Shown piece by piece: positions 47,690-58,150 of a stretch of DNA of 64,000 nucleotides. The position numbers and the translations under genes are program-made. The notes beneath the pieces are model-generated. The model saw only the letters and a program-made list of their open reading frames with translations. It had not been told where the DNA came from and did no database searches. Source of the DNA: Uloborus plumipes (lineage: Eukaryota; Arthropoda; Arachnida; Araneae; Uloboridae); assembly GCA_038373865.1 (NCBI GenBank), contig JAXGGA010002945.1, positions 47,641 through 111,640 on the forward strand, given 5' to 3'. How positions within the stretch are numbered: position 1 is the first letter of the stretch; each line of letters opens with the position of its first letter.

Positions 47690-48880
47690 AATAAGTGAGA
47701 AAAAACTAAAATAATCCTGCTTCTAAAAATGTTCCGAAAAACCATCTTAAGATTCTACAATGTATTACCAATTTATTGTGTACTAAAATAGTAGTTACTC
47801 GGCAAAATATAAATTGGATTTTTTTACCGAAAACCCCTGAAACAAATCTTAATCGCAAATTTTTACACGCCTCACACTGGATGCGAAATTTTACTGACAT
47901 ATTTTTAGAAATGTTGCATGTTTTCGAACTGGGTTGTATGCAAGTTCTATATTAACCCTATGGTTAACGGACTAATAGAGATGTTGGTAAATTCTCGCAC
48001 ATCGAGCAAGTATCTATTCATATAACGATACATTTTTCATATTCAACTTTACGCCAACGCCATAAATTATTATTTTACAAGCAATTATTTTCTTCTGAGA
48101 AGAGTTGCTGGTAATTTCATTGAAAAATTATCGTATTGCCTTATCTTACATTACATTCAATTCCTCTCCAATTCGTATTGGTATACCTCGTTATCTAATT
48201 GAATTCGCCGCCTTTTCTGCAAGCAACTTGCCTAAAGGAAATTCTTTGACTGTCAAGGCGAAAGAATAAAATTTATATCTAAGTCGCTAACTAAGATTAA
48301 TAAGGTCTTAAAAAATAAGCAAATGGTATTCAACCAAAATTGAAACTTTCTTTCGGGTAGTAGACATCTCTAAGTTAAATATAAACTATTTGAAGCTCTA
48401 ATTTATAATGTGTAAATACAGATGTATGTTTTATGCAGTCTTTTAATAAAAAATATGTTTTACGCAATATTTAAATTAAAAATACTACAACGAATTATAC
48501 TAATATCATATGCTGGCTGTACCTCATTTGTATCTGCTTTCATAGTTATAACATGAATATTTTACTCACGAATGTAATAATCAATTATACCTGCTCATAA
48601 TTAATGACTGATACGTAGAAATGTTTAAAACGGATTCCATTTTTCTCGGTATTCCAACCGATACTTCCGTTACGTTCTGAAATTTCACTCTCATCGAGCC
48701 AAAAGGAGTATAACTTTAAACTGTTTATTTACTTGATGAAAAAAAATTTTTGGAAACCATGAAACATACTATTGTTTCTTGACTATTTCTATTCTACGCC
48801 TTTCTTTGCAGTAAAACTTACCATGTTCCCCTCTCAAGAGCGAAATTTTATCTTTTAATTATTTTTTATTTTATTTTTTT
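47690..48880. other. Unassigned spacer
   Basis: AT-rich. No paired repeats or frames of interest. Confidence 0.35.
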
Positions 48881-48889
48881 TCCTTTCAA

Positions 48890-49290
48890 CAGAACAGAGG
48901 CTGAACAGAAGCATTATGCTGTTTGCAATCAATGTTGAATGTTAAAATGTCATCTTTGATATGATTTGCCAGTTTAGCTACTAGAGATAATATTGATTTG
49001 ATGCTAGAAAATCGATTTTAATATGCGAGAAACTAATCTCGTTTAGCTTTGAACGGAACTTCTTGCTTTATGTGAGTCAATAAGATATTTTTTAATACTT
49101 TCATAAGTAATTTCAGAATTTCAAAAGTCTTGTCAAAATCCGAGGGCAAAATTTTTTATTGTGACCTTTCATCCATACTAAATTTCTTTTTGTTATGTTA
49201 TAGTATGTTTAATTATAAGAGTGCTTAGTGGAAGATAGTAATGTATGGTTTTCCTGTGCACATCTGTGTTCTTTCATTACTTGTTAAAAC
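48890..49290 (+). repeat. Old local repeat E, first block
   Basis: Two sub-segments recur elsewhere in the same orientation: GATGCTAGAAAATCGA..CTCGTTTAG..GAACTTCTTG recurs at 52915-52990, and GAAGATAGTAATGTATGGTT recurs at 50180-50200 and 56297-56316. Each is moderately diverged. Confidence 0.5.
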
Positions 49291-49339
49291 ATATAATATA
49301 ACAAATAAGATATTTGTCAAGATATTTATAAGTAATTTC

Positions 49340-50055
49340 ACACTGTAAAAAAAGAATGTTGTTTTTGCACTATAATACAGCTGATCTTGTTGTGAATTTT
49401 ACGGTAATAAACTGTAAAACTACTAGTTTTTCAGTTGTAAACTGTAAAATTGCTAGTTTTTCAGTTCAATATTGTGCACTTTACAGTTTTAAACTGTAAC
49501 CTCTGCTAACGTGACGTATTACACTGTTGTTTTTACAGTAAAAAACTAAAATTGCTAATGCTAATTTTACCGTAGTAAACTAAAATTGCTAGTTTTATAG
49601 TTTATTGCTATGCAGTTAATAGGTTTAAACTGGAACCTCTACCGACAGTATTACACTGTTGTTTTTACAGCATAATACAGCTAATTTTATGGTAATAAAC
49701 TGCAAAATTGCTAATTTTACAGAAATAAAATGCAAAACTTCTTGTTTCACCGTCATGAACTGTAAAATAGCTAGTTTTAATTTATTAATGCGCTGTTCAG
49801 GCTCGTCATTTAGGTGGGGCAAGGGGGGGGGGCAATTGCCCCACCCCCCTGACTTTGAGAAATCAATGTATTTACATATAAGTGGGCGTGGTTTTTACTG
49901 ATTTCCGATGAAATTGCATTGCGTTTTCACCCTTTGCCCCCCCCCCCCCCCGGAAAAACTCGAAATGACGTCCCTGGCGCTTTTACATTTTTAAACTGAA
50001 ACTTCTGCGTTCAGTATTATACTGTAAAAACAACATTTTATTTTTTTGCAGTGTA
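49340..50055 (+). repeat. R1 repeat copy 12, about three units, interrupted
   Basis: Starts CACTGTAAAAAAAGAATG and ends TTTTTTTGCAGTG before TA. It is interrupted at 49798-49976 by a small hAT-like MITE; R1 sequence resumes as CATTTTTAAACTG. Confidence 0.85.
49798..49976 (+). mobile_element. 179-bp hAT-like MITE inserted in R1
   Basis: The ends CAGGCTCGTCATTT and complement CAGGGACGTCATTT are flanked by GCGCTGTT (49790-49797) and GCGCTTTT (49977-49984), an 8-bp duplication with one change. It contains G and C homopolymer runs near each end and is the best-preserved of three copies in the window. Confidence 0.8.
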
Positions 50056-50119
50056 GAATTATTTTTGAAAATCTTGCGTAACATCCGAAAACGAACTTTT
50101 AGAATGATTTTTTTTTTTT

Positions 50120-50230
50120 TTAAATCCTTAATGTCTTTCTGTTGCATTATGCTATTTCTGAACATCAACTGTCAAATAGGAGACAGTGATGTATGGTTTT
50201 CAAGCCCCAACTATATTCATTCATAAGTTT
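50120..50230 (+). repeat. Old local repeat E, second block
   Basis: TCTTTCTGTTGCATTATGCT and AATAGGAGACAGTGATGTAT match the blocks at 49220-49260 and 56235-56330. Confidence 0.5.
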
Positions 50231-50493
50231 TTTACGTAATTTAATGAACAATGTAGATGCTGTATATTTTAAACTTTATTTTATATAAAACAGTACTTTT
50301 TTTTTTATTTTAACCAACCATTTCATCAACAAAATATAGACTTTTGTTATTGGTAAAAATATAAGTTTTGCTTTGAAATACAATTTTTCACCTATCTTAA
50401 ATAGATTTGAAAACGTTTGCGTTTCGGCTACAGAAAATCAATTCCTGCCGCTCGCTGGTGTTCTAATTTCACGTTAGTTACCAGTTATTCCAA

Positions 50494-50677
50494 CCATGGA
50501 CTGCAGTTTCGTGCTTATTATGCACTCATCAGCATGGTATAGGAATTAAACGAGCTGGAGGCAAACATCTTCTTATTGGCTCTCTTTGCTCTATAAGAGG
50601 ATTTTTGCCTACAGCTCGTTTAATTCCTATTCCATGCTGATGAGTGCATATTAAGCACGAAACTGCAATTCATGGAT
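50494..50677. mobile_element. Small foldback element
   Basis: CAGTTTCGTGCTTATTATGC, then ACTCATCAGCATGG and AATTAAACGAGCTG, at 50504-50562 are mirrored at 50602-50668. The arms are about 75 bp and the loop about 30 bp. No clear target duplication; CGCTGGTG and GCTGGTGG lie outside either end. Confidence 0.7.
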
Positions 50678-50689
50678 GAAATAAACGAG

Positions 50690-51130
50690 CTGGTGGTGGG
50701 TTGCACGTATTGCAAATTCCAATTTATTAATAAGGAATGCATTAGTGAACATATTTCATGTACATTCAAATAACGTTGCTTTATAGTGTGTTTTATGTTA
50801 CTTTTCCTTTTAAGTGATCTCCCAGTCCTTCCACAGACTGTTTTCAAATGTAGAACACGATTTATGCAGCTAACTATCAAATGTAATGCCTTTTATCCGA
50901 TCACATTTTTTCTACGTTTCGATATATTTTTCTAGGTTTTCGGAATACTCGTTTTTATTAGCCTACTTTCCCGTTAAAAATAAAAGAAAGACGAAAAAAG
51001 TATTAAAATTGGCTTAATGCATCTAAAAAATGTCGCCAAGTCCAAAAAATATCGCCAAAAGTTAAAAAAAATATCGCCAAGTCCAAAAAATATCGCCAAG
51101 TTAAAAAAAATAAAAAGGTAAAATGAATAT
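50690..51130. other. Unassigned, ends in a short tandem repeat
   Basis: Within 51025-51105 the phrase AAATATCGCCAAGT (and AAATGTCGCCAAGT) is repeated about five times. Confidence 0.5.
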
Positions 51131-51174
51131 CGAAAAATTAAAAATTTGAAAGTAGGGTATTGAGATGGGGAATT

Positions 51175-51220
51175 TGTGTGTCGGTCTGTCGGTCTGTCGG
51201 TCGGTCTGTCTGTCTGTCCC
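51175..51220. repeat. GTCTGTCG-type microsatellite
   Basis: Alternating TCGGTCTG and TCTGTCTG units immediately upstream of the 148-bp tandem array. Confidence 0.85.
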
Positions 51221-52250
51221 CCCCTAATAACTTTTGAATGAATATTCCGATTTGGACAAACTTTTTTTTGTTGGAAAGATCTCGGCGAGTACAGCTCATT
51301 CCCATATTTGATTTTTCGATTTGAACAATTTTTGGTTCAACTTTGAGCCGTTCAAACAACCCGTCCCGCGATGCTAACTTTTTAGTTAACAGTCCGATTT
51401 GAACAAACTTTTTTTTGTTCGAAAGATCTTTTCAAGGATACTTCATTCCTGTATCTACATTTTCGATTTGAACAATTTTTCGTTCAACATTGAACCGTTC
51501 AAGCAACCTTTCCCCCCTAATAACTTTTGAATGAACATTCCGATTTATATAAACTTTTTTTTTGTTCGAAGGATCTCAGCAAGGATACTTCATTACAGTA
51601 TTTAAATTTTCAATTTGAACATTTTTTCGTTCAACATTGAACCGTTCAAGCAACCTTTCCCCCCCCTAATAACTTTTGAATGAACATTCCGATTTGAACA
51701 AACTTTTTTTTTGTTGGAAAGTTTTCTACGAGTACAACTCATTCCCATATTTGATTTTTCGATTTGAACAATTTTTGGTTCAACTTTGAACCGTTCAAAC
51801 AACCTGTCCCGCGATGCTAACTTTTGAGTGAACAGTCCGATTTCAACAAACTTTTTTTTGTTCGAAAGATCTTATCAAGGATACTTCATTCCCGTATTTA
51901 CATTTCCGATTTGAACAATTTTTCATTCAACATTGAACCGCTCAAGCAAGCTGTCACCCCTAATAATTTTTGGGTGAACAGTCCGATTTAAATAAACTTT
52001 TTTTTTGTTCGAAGGATCTCAGCAAGGATACTTCATTACAGTATTTAAATTTTCAATTTGAACATTTTTTCGTTCAACATTGAACCGTTCAAGCAACCTT
52101 TCCCCACCTAATAACTTCTGAGTGAACCATCCGAATGGAATAAACTTTTTTTTGTTTGAAAGATCTCGGAGAGGTTCATTCCCTTATTTCGCTTTTTGGT
52201 TTGAACAATTTTTCGTTCAATATTGAACCGTTCAGAAAAAAATTTAACAT
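51221..52250. repeat. Tandem array, seven 148-bp units with a three-unit period
   Basis: Units start near 51224, 51373, 51518, 51668, 51817, 51961 and 52110. All contain a CCGATTT..AAACTTTTTTTTG core and AACCGTTCAA. Units 1 and 4, 2 and 5, 3 and 6 match each other far better than their neighbours: 1 and 4 share CATTCCCATATTTGATTTTT, 2 and 5 share a GCTAACTTTT start, 3 and 6 share CATTACAGTATTTAAATTTT. The higher-order unit is therefore about 444 bp. Frames inside it (51138-51359 and 51602-51802, -) simply repeat. Confidence 0.9.
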
Positions 52251-52254
52251 TAGC

Positions 52255-53270
52255 GCCTACGGGGAATTTAAGTTGAATGTTGATCCTGGAACTTAAAGTC
52301 GGATTTCCTTCAAACTAACTTTGTAAAAAAATGGTTTTGATAAACAATGTTTGTAAAGTACTTTTCTGAATAATCTTCTGTGAGGACTCTGATTCCGACT
52401 CCGACTCCACAAACATGGCGGAAATGCAAGCTCAGAAAAAAATGACTGATTGTGCAGACGATTTTTTGTTTATTTATTCATTTGTGTTATTTTATTTATT
52501 ACTATTATTTTTTTTGGCAGACGATTTTTTTTTGTAACAAAAGTGTTTCATTCACGAGGGCATTTTATTCTTTATTTATATTTAACAACTGGCAACGGTT
52601 TAAAAGTGAAAATCGAGACATTTTATCGACGGACGAGTTTTTTTTTCCTTTCTTTGATAAAATGTGTTTTGATGTACCTTGTACTTTTAATTTTTTTTTT
52701 TTTTTTTTGAAAACGATTGAGGAATTTTTCTACGGAAGAACTGTAACAGTTACATTCTTTAAAAGGTGCGACAAAACTTCATTTATTCATTTATTTACTT
52801 TTTATGTCTCTATTTCATCTGATGAGAGGGGTATATTTTGCTTTTAGAAATCAGCTTTAAGTGCTAAAAAGGTATGTTTGACATAATGTTTAGTCTCAGA
52901 TGATCAAGAGAATAATGATCAGATGCTAGAATGCCGATGTCGATGTACGGGAAAGTAGGCTCGTTTAGTTCTTGACAGAACTTCTTGTTAACATTTACAA
53001 ATTCCTTACCAAATGAAACTTGGAATAAAATACCACGTTCTCCCTCTTCTTCTTTCGGAGACTCATCTTTTCAGGTTTAGTGATTTTCAAGCAATTTCTT
53101 CTTAAAAGTTGTAATTGATTTGGTTTATTTGTATCTTGTCAACTTTTTACTTTTATTACAGTCTTATTTTCTGCCAGCCTTGGTTTTGTTTTCGTCTTTT
53201 TCTTGCTTCTCCTGTCTTACTTTTCTTTCATCTGAAGATGTCAGCTCTTGAGCATCTCGTATCCTCTTGT
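52255..53270. other. Unassigned, with a block of repeat E
   Basis: 52890-52995 matches the first block of repeat E. Overlapping frames at 52450-52847 are phenylalanine-rich because of poly-T and are not credible genes. GACTCCGACTCCG near 52393 is a short simple repeat. Confidence 0.4.
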
Positions 53271-53272
53271 TT

Positions 53273-53651
53273 ACACTGAAAAAATGAATGTTGTTTTTCA
53301 GTATAATCCAGCTAATTTTATAGTTATAAACTGTAAAAATTACTAATTTTACAGTGCTAAGCTGTAAAATTAGCAATGTTACAGTTTAGTGCTGTAAAAT
53401 TAGAATTTTGACAGTTTATTACCGTGCATTTTACAGTTTTAAACTGGAACCTCTACTGCCAGTATTATACTGTTGTTGTTACAAAAAATACAGCTAAATT
53501 TTACAGCGATAAACCGTAAAATTGATAATTTTACAGTAAGGAACTAAAATTCCTACTTTTACAGTTTATTACTGCGCATTTTACAGTTTTAAATTGGAAC
53601 CTCGGATGCCAGTATTATACTGTAAAAACAACAGTTCATTTTTTGCAGTGT
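53273..53651 (+). repeat. R1 repeat copy 13, two units
   Basis: Starts CACTGAAAAAATGAATG after TA and ends TTTTTTGCAGTG. It lies about 100 bp upstream of the Tc1-like element. Confidence 0.85.
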
Positions 53652-53748
53652 TGCTTTCTTTCCTCGCGTGATGGCATTGATAACTTAAAGGATCTTTTCC
53701 TTCTCCATCACATGTCGAAAAACTGCAGCATCTTACCGCCAAAACATA

Positions 53749-55167
53749 CACTGCTCGACATTGAAAATGCAACACCAAGAAGGAGTGGTCAGAAATTCAT
53801 GCAAATTTTACCGTAGACGCACGTCACTGAGTTATACAAATGATATGAAATGCGCAGCTCTCCGACGCATGTGAAGTAAGATATAAGAGTATGAAGTTGA
53901 AAAGTGGGCTATGTTCATGTTGGTTTTTCTGCCAGACTAATTATCGGAGAAATTTGGTTTTTGTCTCGAAGGATACGTGTGATAGGAGGAAATGCCTCGC
54001 CGTCCTCAACGAAGACACTTCCAGCATATAGACGACTTTACAAGGGGTATGGTGATCGGACTGAGAAGGGGTTGTTGGTCCATACGTCAAATTGCAGCTG
54101 ATACCCACATGGATGCAAACACTGTGCATCGGCTGTGTCGGAGATGGTTGGAAAGAGGAAATGTAGCCACATTGAGGGGTGCAGGTGCAGCCAGAGTGAC
54201 GTCAGACCGCTTGGATCGACGGATTCACCGACAAGCTGTGGCGGACCCGCAAGTCACTTGTACGTCGATTCTGCAGCACGTGCAAGGTACCCTGGATGTT
54301 CCTGTGTCGACCAGAACCATTTCCCGTCGACTGGTTACACGTGGCCTGCAATCACGGCGCCCGCTAAGAAGACTGCCATTGACCTCACAGCACAGACTCC
54401 AACGTTTGGAATGGTGCCGGACCAGAGCGACGTGGATGGCAGAGTAGCAAACCGTAGTGTTCTCAGATGAATCCCGCTTCTGTTTGTCCAGCGATAGTCA
54501 TCGCATACGTGTGTGGCGTCGACGTGGAGAAAGATCGAATCCGGCAGTAACTGTGGAACGCCCCACAGCGCGACAACGTAGCATAATGGTTTGGGGCGCT
54601 ATTGCATACAATTCCGTATCACCTCTGGTTCGTACTCGGGGCACTATGACGGCCCAACGATATGTAGATAATGTACTGCGGCCGGTGGCAACCCCTACCT
54701 TCAGGGTCTGCCAAATGCAATTTTTCAACAGGATAACGCCCGGCCTCACAGTGCTCGAATCAGCCAACATGCTCTACGAGGTGTACAGATGCTTTCCTGG
54801 CCACCATACTCTCCTGACTTGTCACCAATCGAACATGTGTGGGACGTGATTGGACGCCGTTTGCAGAACCTGCCACTGCCTCGTTCAGAGGACGAACTGT
54901 GGCAAATGGTTGAAAGGGAATGGAGTGCCATCCCTCAGGACACCATACGCAGGCTTATTGACTCCATGCCTAGACGTGTTTCTTCGTGCATCGCTGTCCG
55001 CGGTGGTCCTACTTCTTATTGAGCCGACGCCGTCCTCGCTCTAAATTTTGCTTATTTATTTTGAAATAAATATCACTTATTGTTCCATGCTGTATCTGTC
55101 TTCTTACCAAATTTCATCAATTTCTGACCACTCCTTCTTGGTGTTGCATTTTCAATGTCTAGCAGTG
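53749..55167 (+). mobile_element. Tc1-like element, nearly intact
   Basis: TA at 53747-53748 and 55168-55169 frames terminal inverted repeats of about 50 bp that begin CACTGCTCGACATTGAAAAT and CACTGCTAGACATTGAAAAT. Total length is 1,419 bp, normal for an autonomous Tc1 family member. It encodes one plus-strand transposase with only two visible disabling lesions, so it is a young insertion compared with the others here. Confidence 0.95.
53992..55022 (+). pseudogene. Tc1-like transposase with 32-residue D-E spacing
   Basis: Starts MPRRPQRRHFQHIDDFTRGM. It has a paired-like helix-turn-helix (GCWSIRQIAADTHMDANTVH), then a second helix-turn-helix near residues 80-125. The first catalytic Asp is in VFSDESRF, the second in FQQDNARPH, and Glu is in SPIEHVWD. 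It ends AIPQDTIRRLIDSMPRRVSS and stops at 55020-55022. Lesions: a TAG at 54445-54447, where the family suggests Trp, and a one-base loss near 54694 that shifts frame until the end. There are 32 residues between the catalytic Asp and Glu by codon count; classical Tc1 has 34. Overlapping frames on either strand are shadows. Confidence 0.92.
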
Positions 55168-55253
55168 TATTTGCTATCTTCCCCCGAAGCATTAGACAAG
55201 ATGCCGTCTCATCCAACGCAGCGCAGCAGAGGCACGCAGGCTCCTTAACGTTG

Positions 55254-55535
55254 GGCTGTGGAAGCCCGATAGGTAAGGCTTCGGACTCGTGACCAGAGGG
55301 TCCCGGTTTCGATCCCAGCAGATCAAATATCCACCGTCTTGATTAATGGTGGCTGGGGGACGTTAAAAACGTCGTGGTCACAAAGTCCTTCAAGTGAAAC
55401 GATACCTCTGGGGCCGCTAGGCCAAGGGTTTGCTCGGACCCTGGTCTGGTTCAAAAAGAACAGAGCGCTCTCCAGGGCCCTATCCCGGTTAAAGCACGAG
55501 TTGTGGTAGGTACGGGGGACCCCTGAAGTGTGTGA
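55254..55535 (+). mobile_element. tRNA-derived SINE, copy A
   Basis: The tRNA-like head has an A-box-like GATAGGTAAGGCTTCGG and B-box GGTTTCGATCCC (55305-55316), as needed for RNA polymerase III transcription. The body contains GATTAATGGTGGCTGG, GTCGTGGTCACAAAGTCC, CCTCTGGGGCCGCTAGGCC and GGTAGGTACGGGGGACCC. No clear 3' poly-A or target duplication was seen. Confidence 0.85.
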
Positions 55536-55687
55536 AGGCTCCATATCGTGCCTAATAGAAAGCCCATGCTTCAAACTTACTATAAGTAACCAAGTTATTT
55601 CTCTTCTGTTAAAACTACGACTAATATGTGAAGTATGTTGGGATATGATTTCGGATATTTAACAGAACATTTCATTTCACACCTCTA

Positions 55688-55963
55688 GGGTCCCCCGTAC
55701 CTACCACAGCTTCGTGGTTTAACCGGGATAGTGCCCTGAAGGGCGCTCTGTTCTTAATTTTGAACCAGAACCTAGGGTCGAGCAAACCCTAGGCCCAGCA
55801 CCCCCAGAGCTATCGTTTCACTTGGAGGACTTTGTGACCACGACATTTTTAACGCCTCCCAGCCACCATTAATCAAGGCGGTGGATCTTTGATCGGCTGG
55901 GATCGAACCCGGGTCCCTCCGGACACGAGTCCGATGCCTTACCGATGGGGCCACCACGGCCCT
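55688..55963 (-). mobile_element. tRNA-derived SINE, copy B, inverted to copy A
   Basis: On the minus strand it begins GGGCCGTGGTGGCCCCATCG, with an A-box-like GGTAAGGCATCGGACTCG and a better B-box than copy A (GGGTTCGATCCC). The body is collinear with copy A. About 150 bp separate the two copies, tail to tail. Confidence 0.87.
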
Positions 55964-55965
55964 AT

Positions 55966-57039
55966 TTAACAGAACAACTAGAACATCAAAACCATCAAAA
56001 AAAAAATTGCCACTTAAAACTGATTGATTAACACAAATTGTTCGTGTGTTCTCAGTGTGCACGCTCCTTAGTTCTAATTGACCAGCAAGCTGTTTTTGTT
56101 CCTGCTTGTGAGTGAAACATGTTCTACAGCATCCTGTACAGTACGTCTTCCTCTCCAGTCAGTCCTGACATATTTATAAATAATTCTATAATTATTTTAA
56201 GAATGTGTTTTACTTCTCTCAATTATATCTCGAAGTTTAAGTTTCTATTGTGTGTCTGTTGTATTATACTATTTTTTTAATACCAAGTGTTTAATAGGAG
56301 ATAGTAATGTATGGCTTTCATTTACCGCGACATGCATTCACTTTCATTGCACTTCTTAAAATTAATTAATGATTGTAATTTACTCCGTAATTTTTACGGA
56401 AAAAAACGGCCTTGTGTAGTAAAAAAACTGTCATGCTTGCGTACATACTCCGTAACCTTTTCGGGAAAATTCGTTGTATACTGTAAAAGACCGTTGTATT
56501 TACGGATATAGTCCTCAACTTTCATAGTTTTGCACAACAGAAAAAGCTGCCTGTTTAAAACCGTACATTTCACGGATTTTTTTTTTTTTTTTTCTTTTCT
56601 TATCTGCTATAGGCGGGCAGCCATTTTGACGTACGTAAAGTGGAAAAATAAGCCGAAGTTAGCGCAATAATAATAAGTTTTTGTAAGCTCAATTTTGTAT
56701 TTTTGTAATGTATTTTGGTACTTTTCTCTTATAAAGTTTAAAATTTCATTCATTTGAATAACAAATACAATTTTTACCGTATAGAGTAATTTGTTTGTGT
56801 ACCTTACCTCAATTTAGAGGTTGTTTCGTGAAATCCGTACATTTATTCGGACGACCTGACTCTCCTTCTATTCCGGATTTATGAGGTTCTGCTGTTTATA
56901 GGTATAATTTATAGGCTTGCTGATTTGTGTTCAACCGTGACGTCAGATTACATTTTCCCCTCCACACCGCTGATATCTAAAGGTACTCTCCCTATTCTGT
57001 TTTTTAGTGTTGTAGAGAGTAGTTTATTCTTAATGGCTA
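55966..57039. other. Unassigned, with repeat E block and TTTACGG phrases
   Basis: 56235-56330 matches the repeat E segment (TAATAGGAGATAGTAATG, then TATGG). From 56385 to 56580 short self-complementary CCGTAA/TTACGG-type phrases recur (TTTTTACGGA, ACTCCGTAAC, TATTTACGGATA, TTTCACGGA), a style resembling R1 but with a different core. Confidence 0.45.
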
Positions 57040-57170
57040 TACTAAAAATGACTGTTGTTTTTACAGAAAATACAACTAATTTTATAGTTTTAAACTGAAA
57101 ATTGCTAATTTTACTGTAATAAACTACCAGTATTATACTGTAAAAACAAAAATTCATTTTTTGCAGGGTA
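57040..57170 (+). repeat. R1 repeat copy 14, short
   Basis: Starts TACTAAAAATGACTGTTG and ends TTTTTTGCAGGG before TA. Most of the central blocks are missing, so at about 130 bp it is the smallest copy. Confidence 0.8.
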
Positions 57171-57496
57171 TGAATAAATGGCTTCTAATTATGAACCTAG
57201 ACCAGAAGTAATAATAAATGACACAAGAATATAAATTTTACTTTTTTTTTTACTTGTTAATATTTTTTAGTCAATTAACCCTTTAAGCCCAGCCAGTACT
57301 CAGAAGTACTGCTTACATTTAATTAGTATTATAAATCCTAAATGGCTGGAATCCTGCTGGTACTTGAAAGTACCATTTCTTGTACTTTGCTGAGACGCCG
57401 ACAGTTGGTGTCAGCGATCGAAAACAGTTTTCTTAGGGGTCCTAAGGCATTGGGGCCTTCAACCCTTCTTATTGTCAAAATTATTATACTCTATAT
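57171..57496. other. Unassigned spacer
   Basis: Contains CCAGTACTCAGAAGTACTG, a short near-palindrome, at 57293-57312, and a related GGTACTTGAAAGTACC at 57359-57374. No element ends were found. Confidence 0.4.
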
Positions 57497-57498
57497 AC

Positions 57499-58146
57499 AG
57501 GGTGTCCACTCTAATCGTGGACCAATTGCTAATTTCTAAACCGTTAGAGATAAGCATAGAGTTTATTTAGGAAAAAATCTCCAAATTAGGAAAGGAATTT
57601 TGGGTCTATTCAATATTTTTCAAAAAATCAAATTTTGAAAGAGTTACGAAATTTAAATTTTTATACAGCCCCCCAGTCCTATCAGTCATATTTAGTAAAA
57701 CATTCTTGACACTGTAACGTTTAAAACTAAAAAAAATCACTCTTCTACGACAAAAATTGACCGAGTTATGACGTTTTGAAAAATCAAGATTTTGCATTAT
57801 TTCATGATGTCATCGAGAGATCGCTTAAGGGACCGTATGCGAAATCCTTCAAAATCTTGATTTTTCAAAACGTCATAACTCGGTCAATTTTTGTCGTAGA
57901 AGAGTGATTTTTTTTAGTTTTAAACGTTACAGTGTCAAGAATGTTTTACTAAATATGACTGATAGGACTGGGGGGCTGTATAAAAATTTAAATTTCGTAA
58001 CTCTTTCAAAATTTGATTTTTTGAAAAACATTGAATAGACCCAAAATTCCTTTCGTAATTTGGAGATTTTTTCCTAAATAAACTCTATGCTTATCTCTAA
58101 CGGTTTAGAAATTAGCTATTGGTCCACGATTGGAGTGGACACCCTG
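57499..58146. mobile_element. 648-bp foldback MITE
   Basis: The ends CAGGGTGTCCACTCTAATCG and complement CAGGGTGTCCACTCCAATCG are flanked by TA (57497-57498, 58147-58148). The arms mirror each other for over 300 bp with a few differences; the loop near 57815-57835 is very short. The frame at 57606-57797 is part of an arm and not a gene. Confidence 0.9.
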
Positions 58147-58150
58147 TATA

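Noticed and set aside
52450..52847. 131-codon frame as a small membrane protein
   Set aside because: Its Phe-rich, hydrophobic look comes from poly-T tracts; an overlapping frame is equally open and there are no supporting motifs.
54498..54931. Minus-strand frames under the Tc1 transposase
   Set aside because: Shadow frames of the GC-rich transposase on the plus strand.
55305..55316. A functional tRNA gene at the B-box
   Set aside because: There is no foldable acceptor stem with a matching 3' side. The sequence continues into a body shared by three copies, so it is a SINE head.
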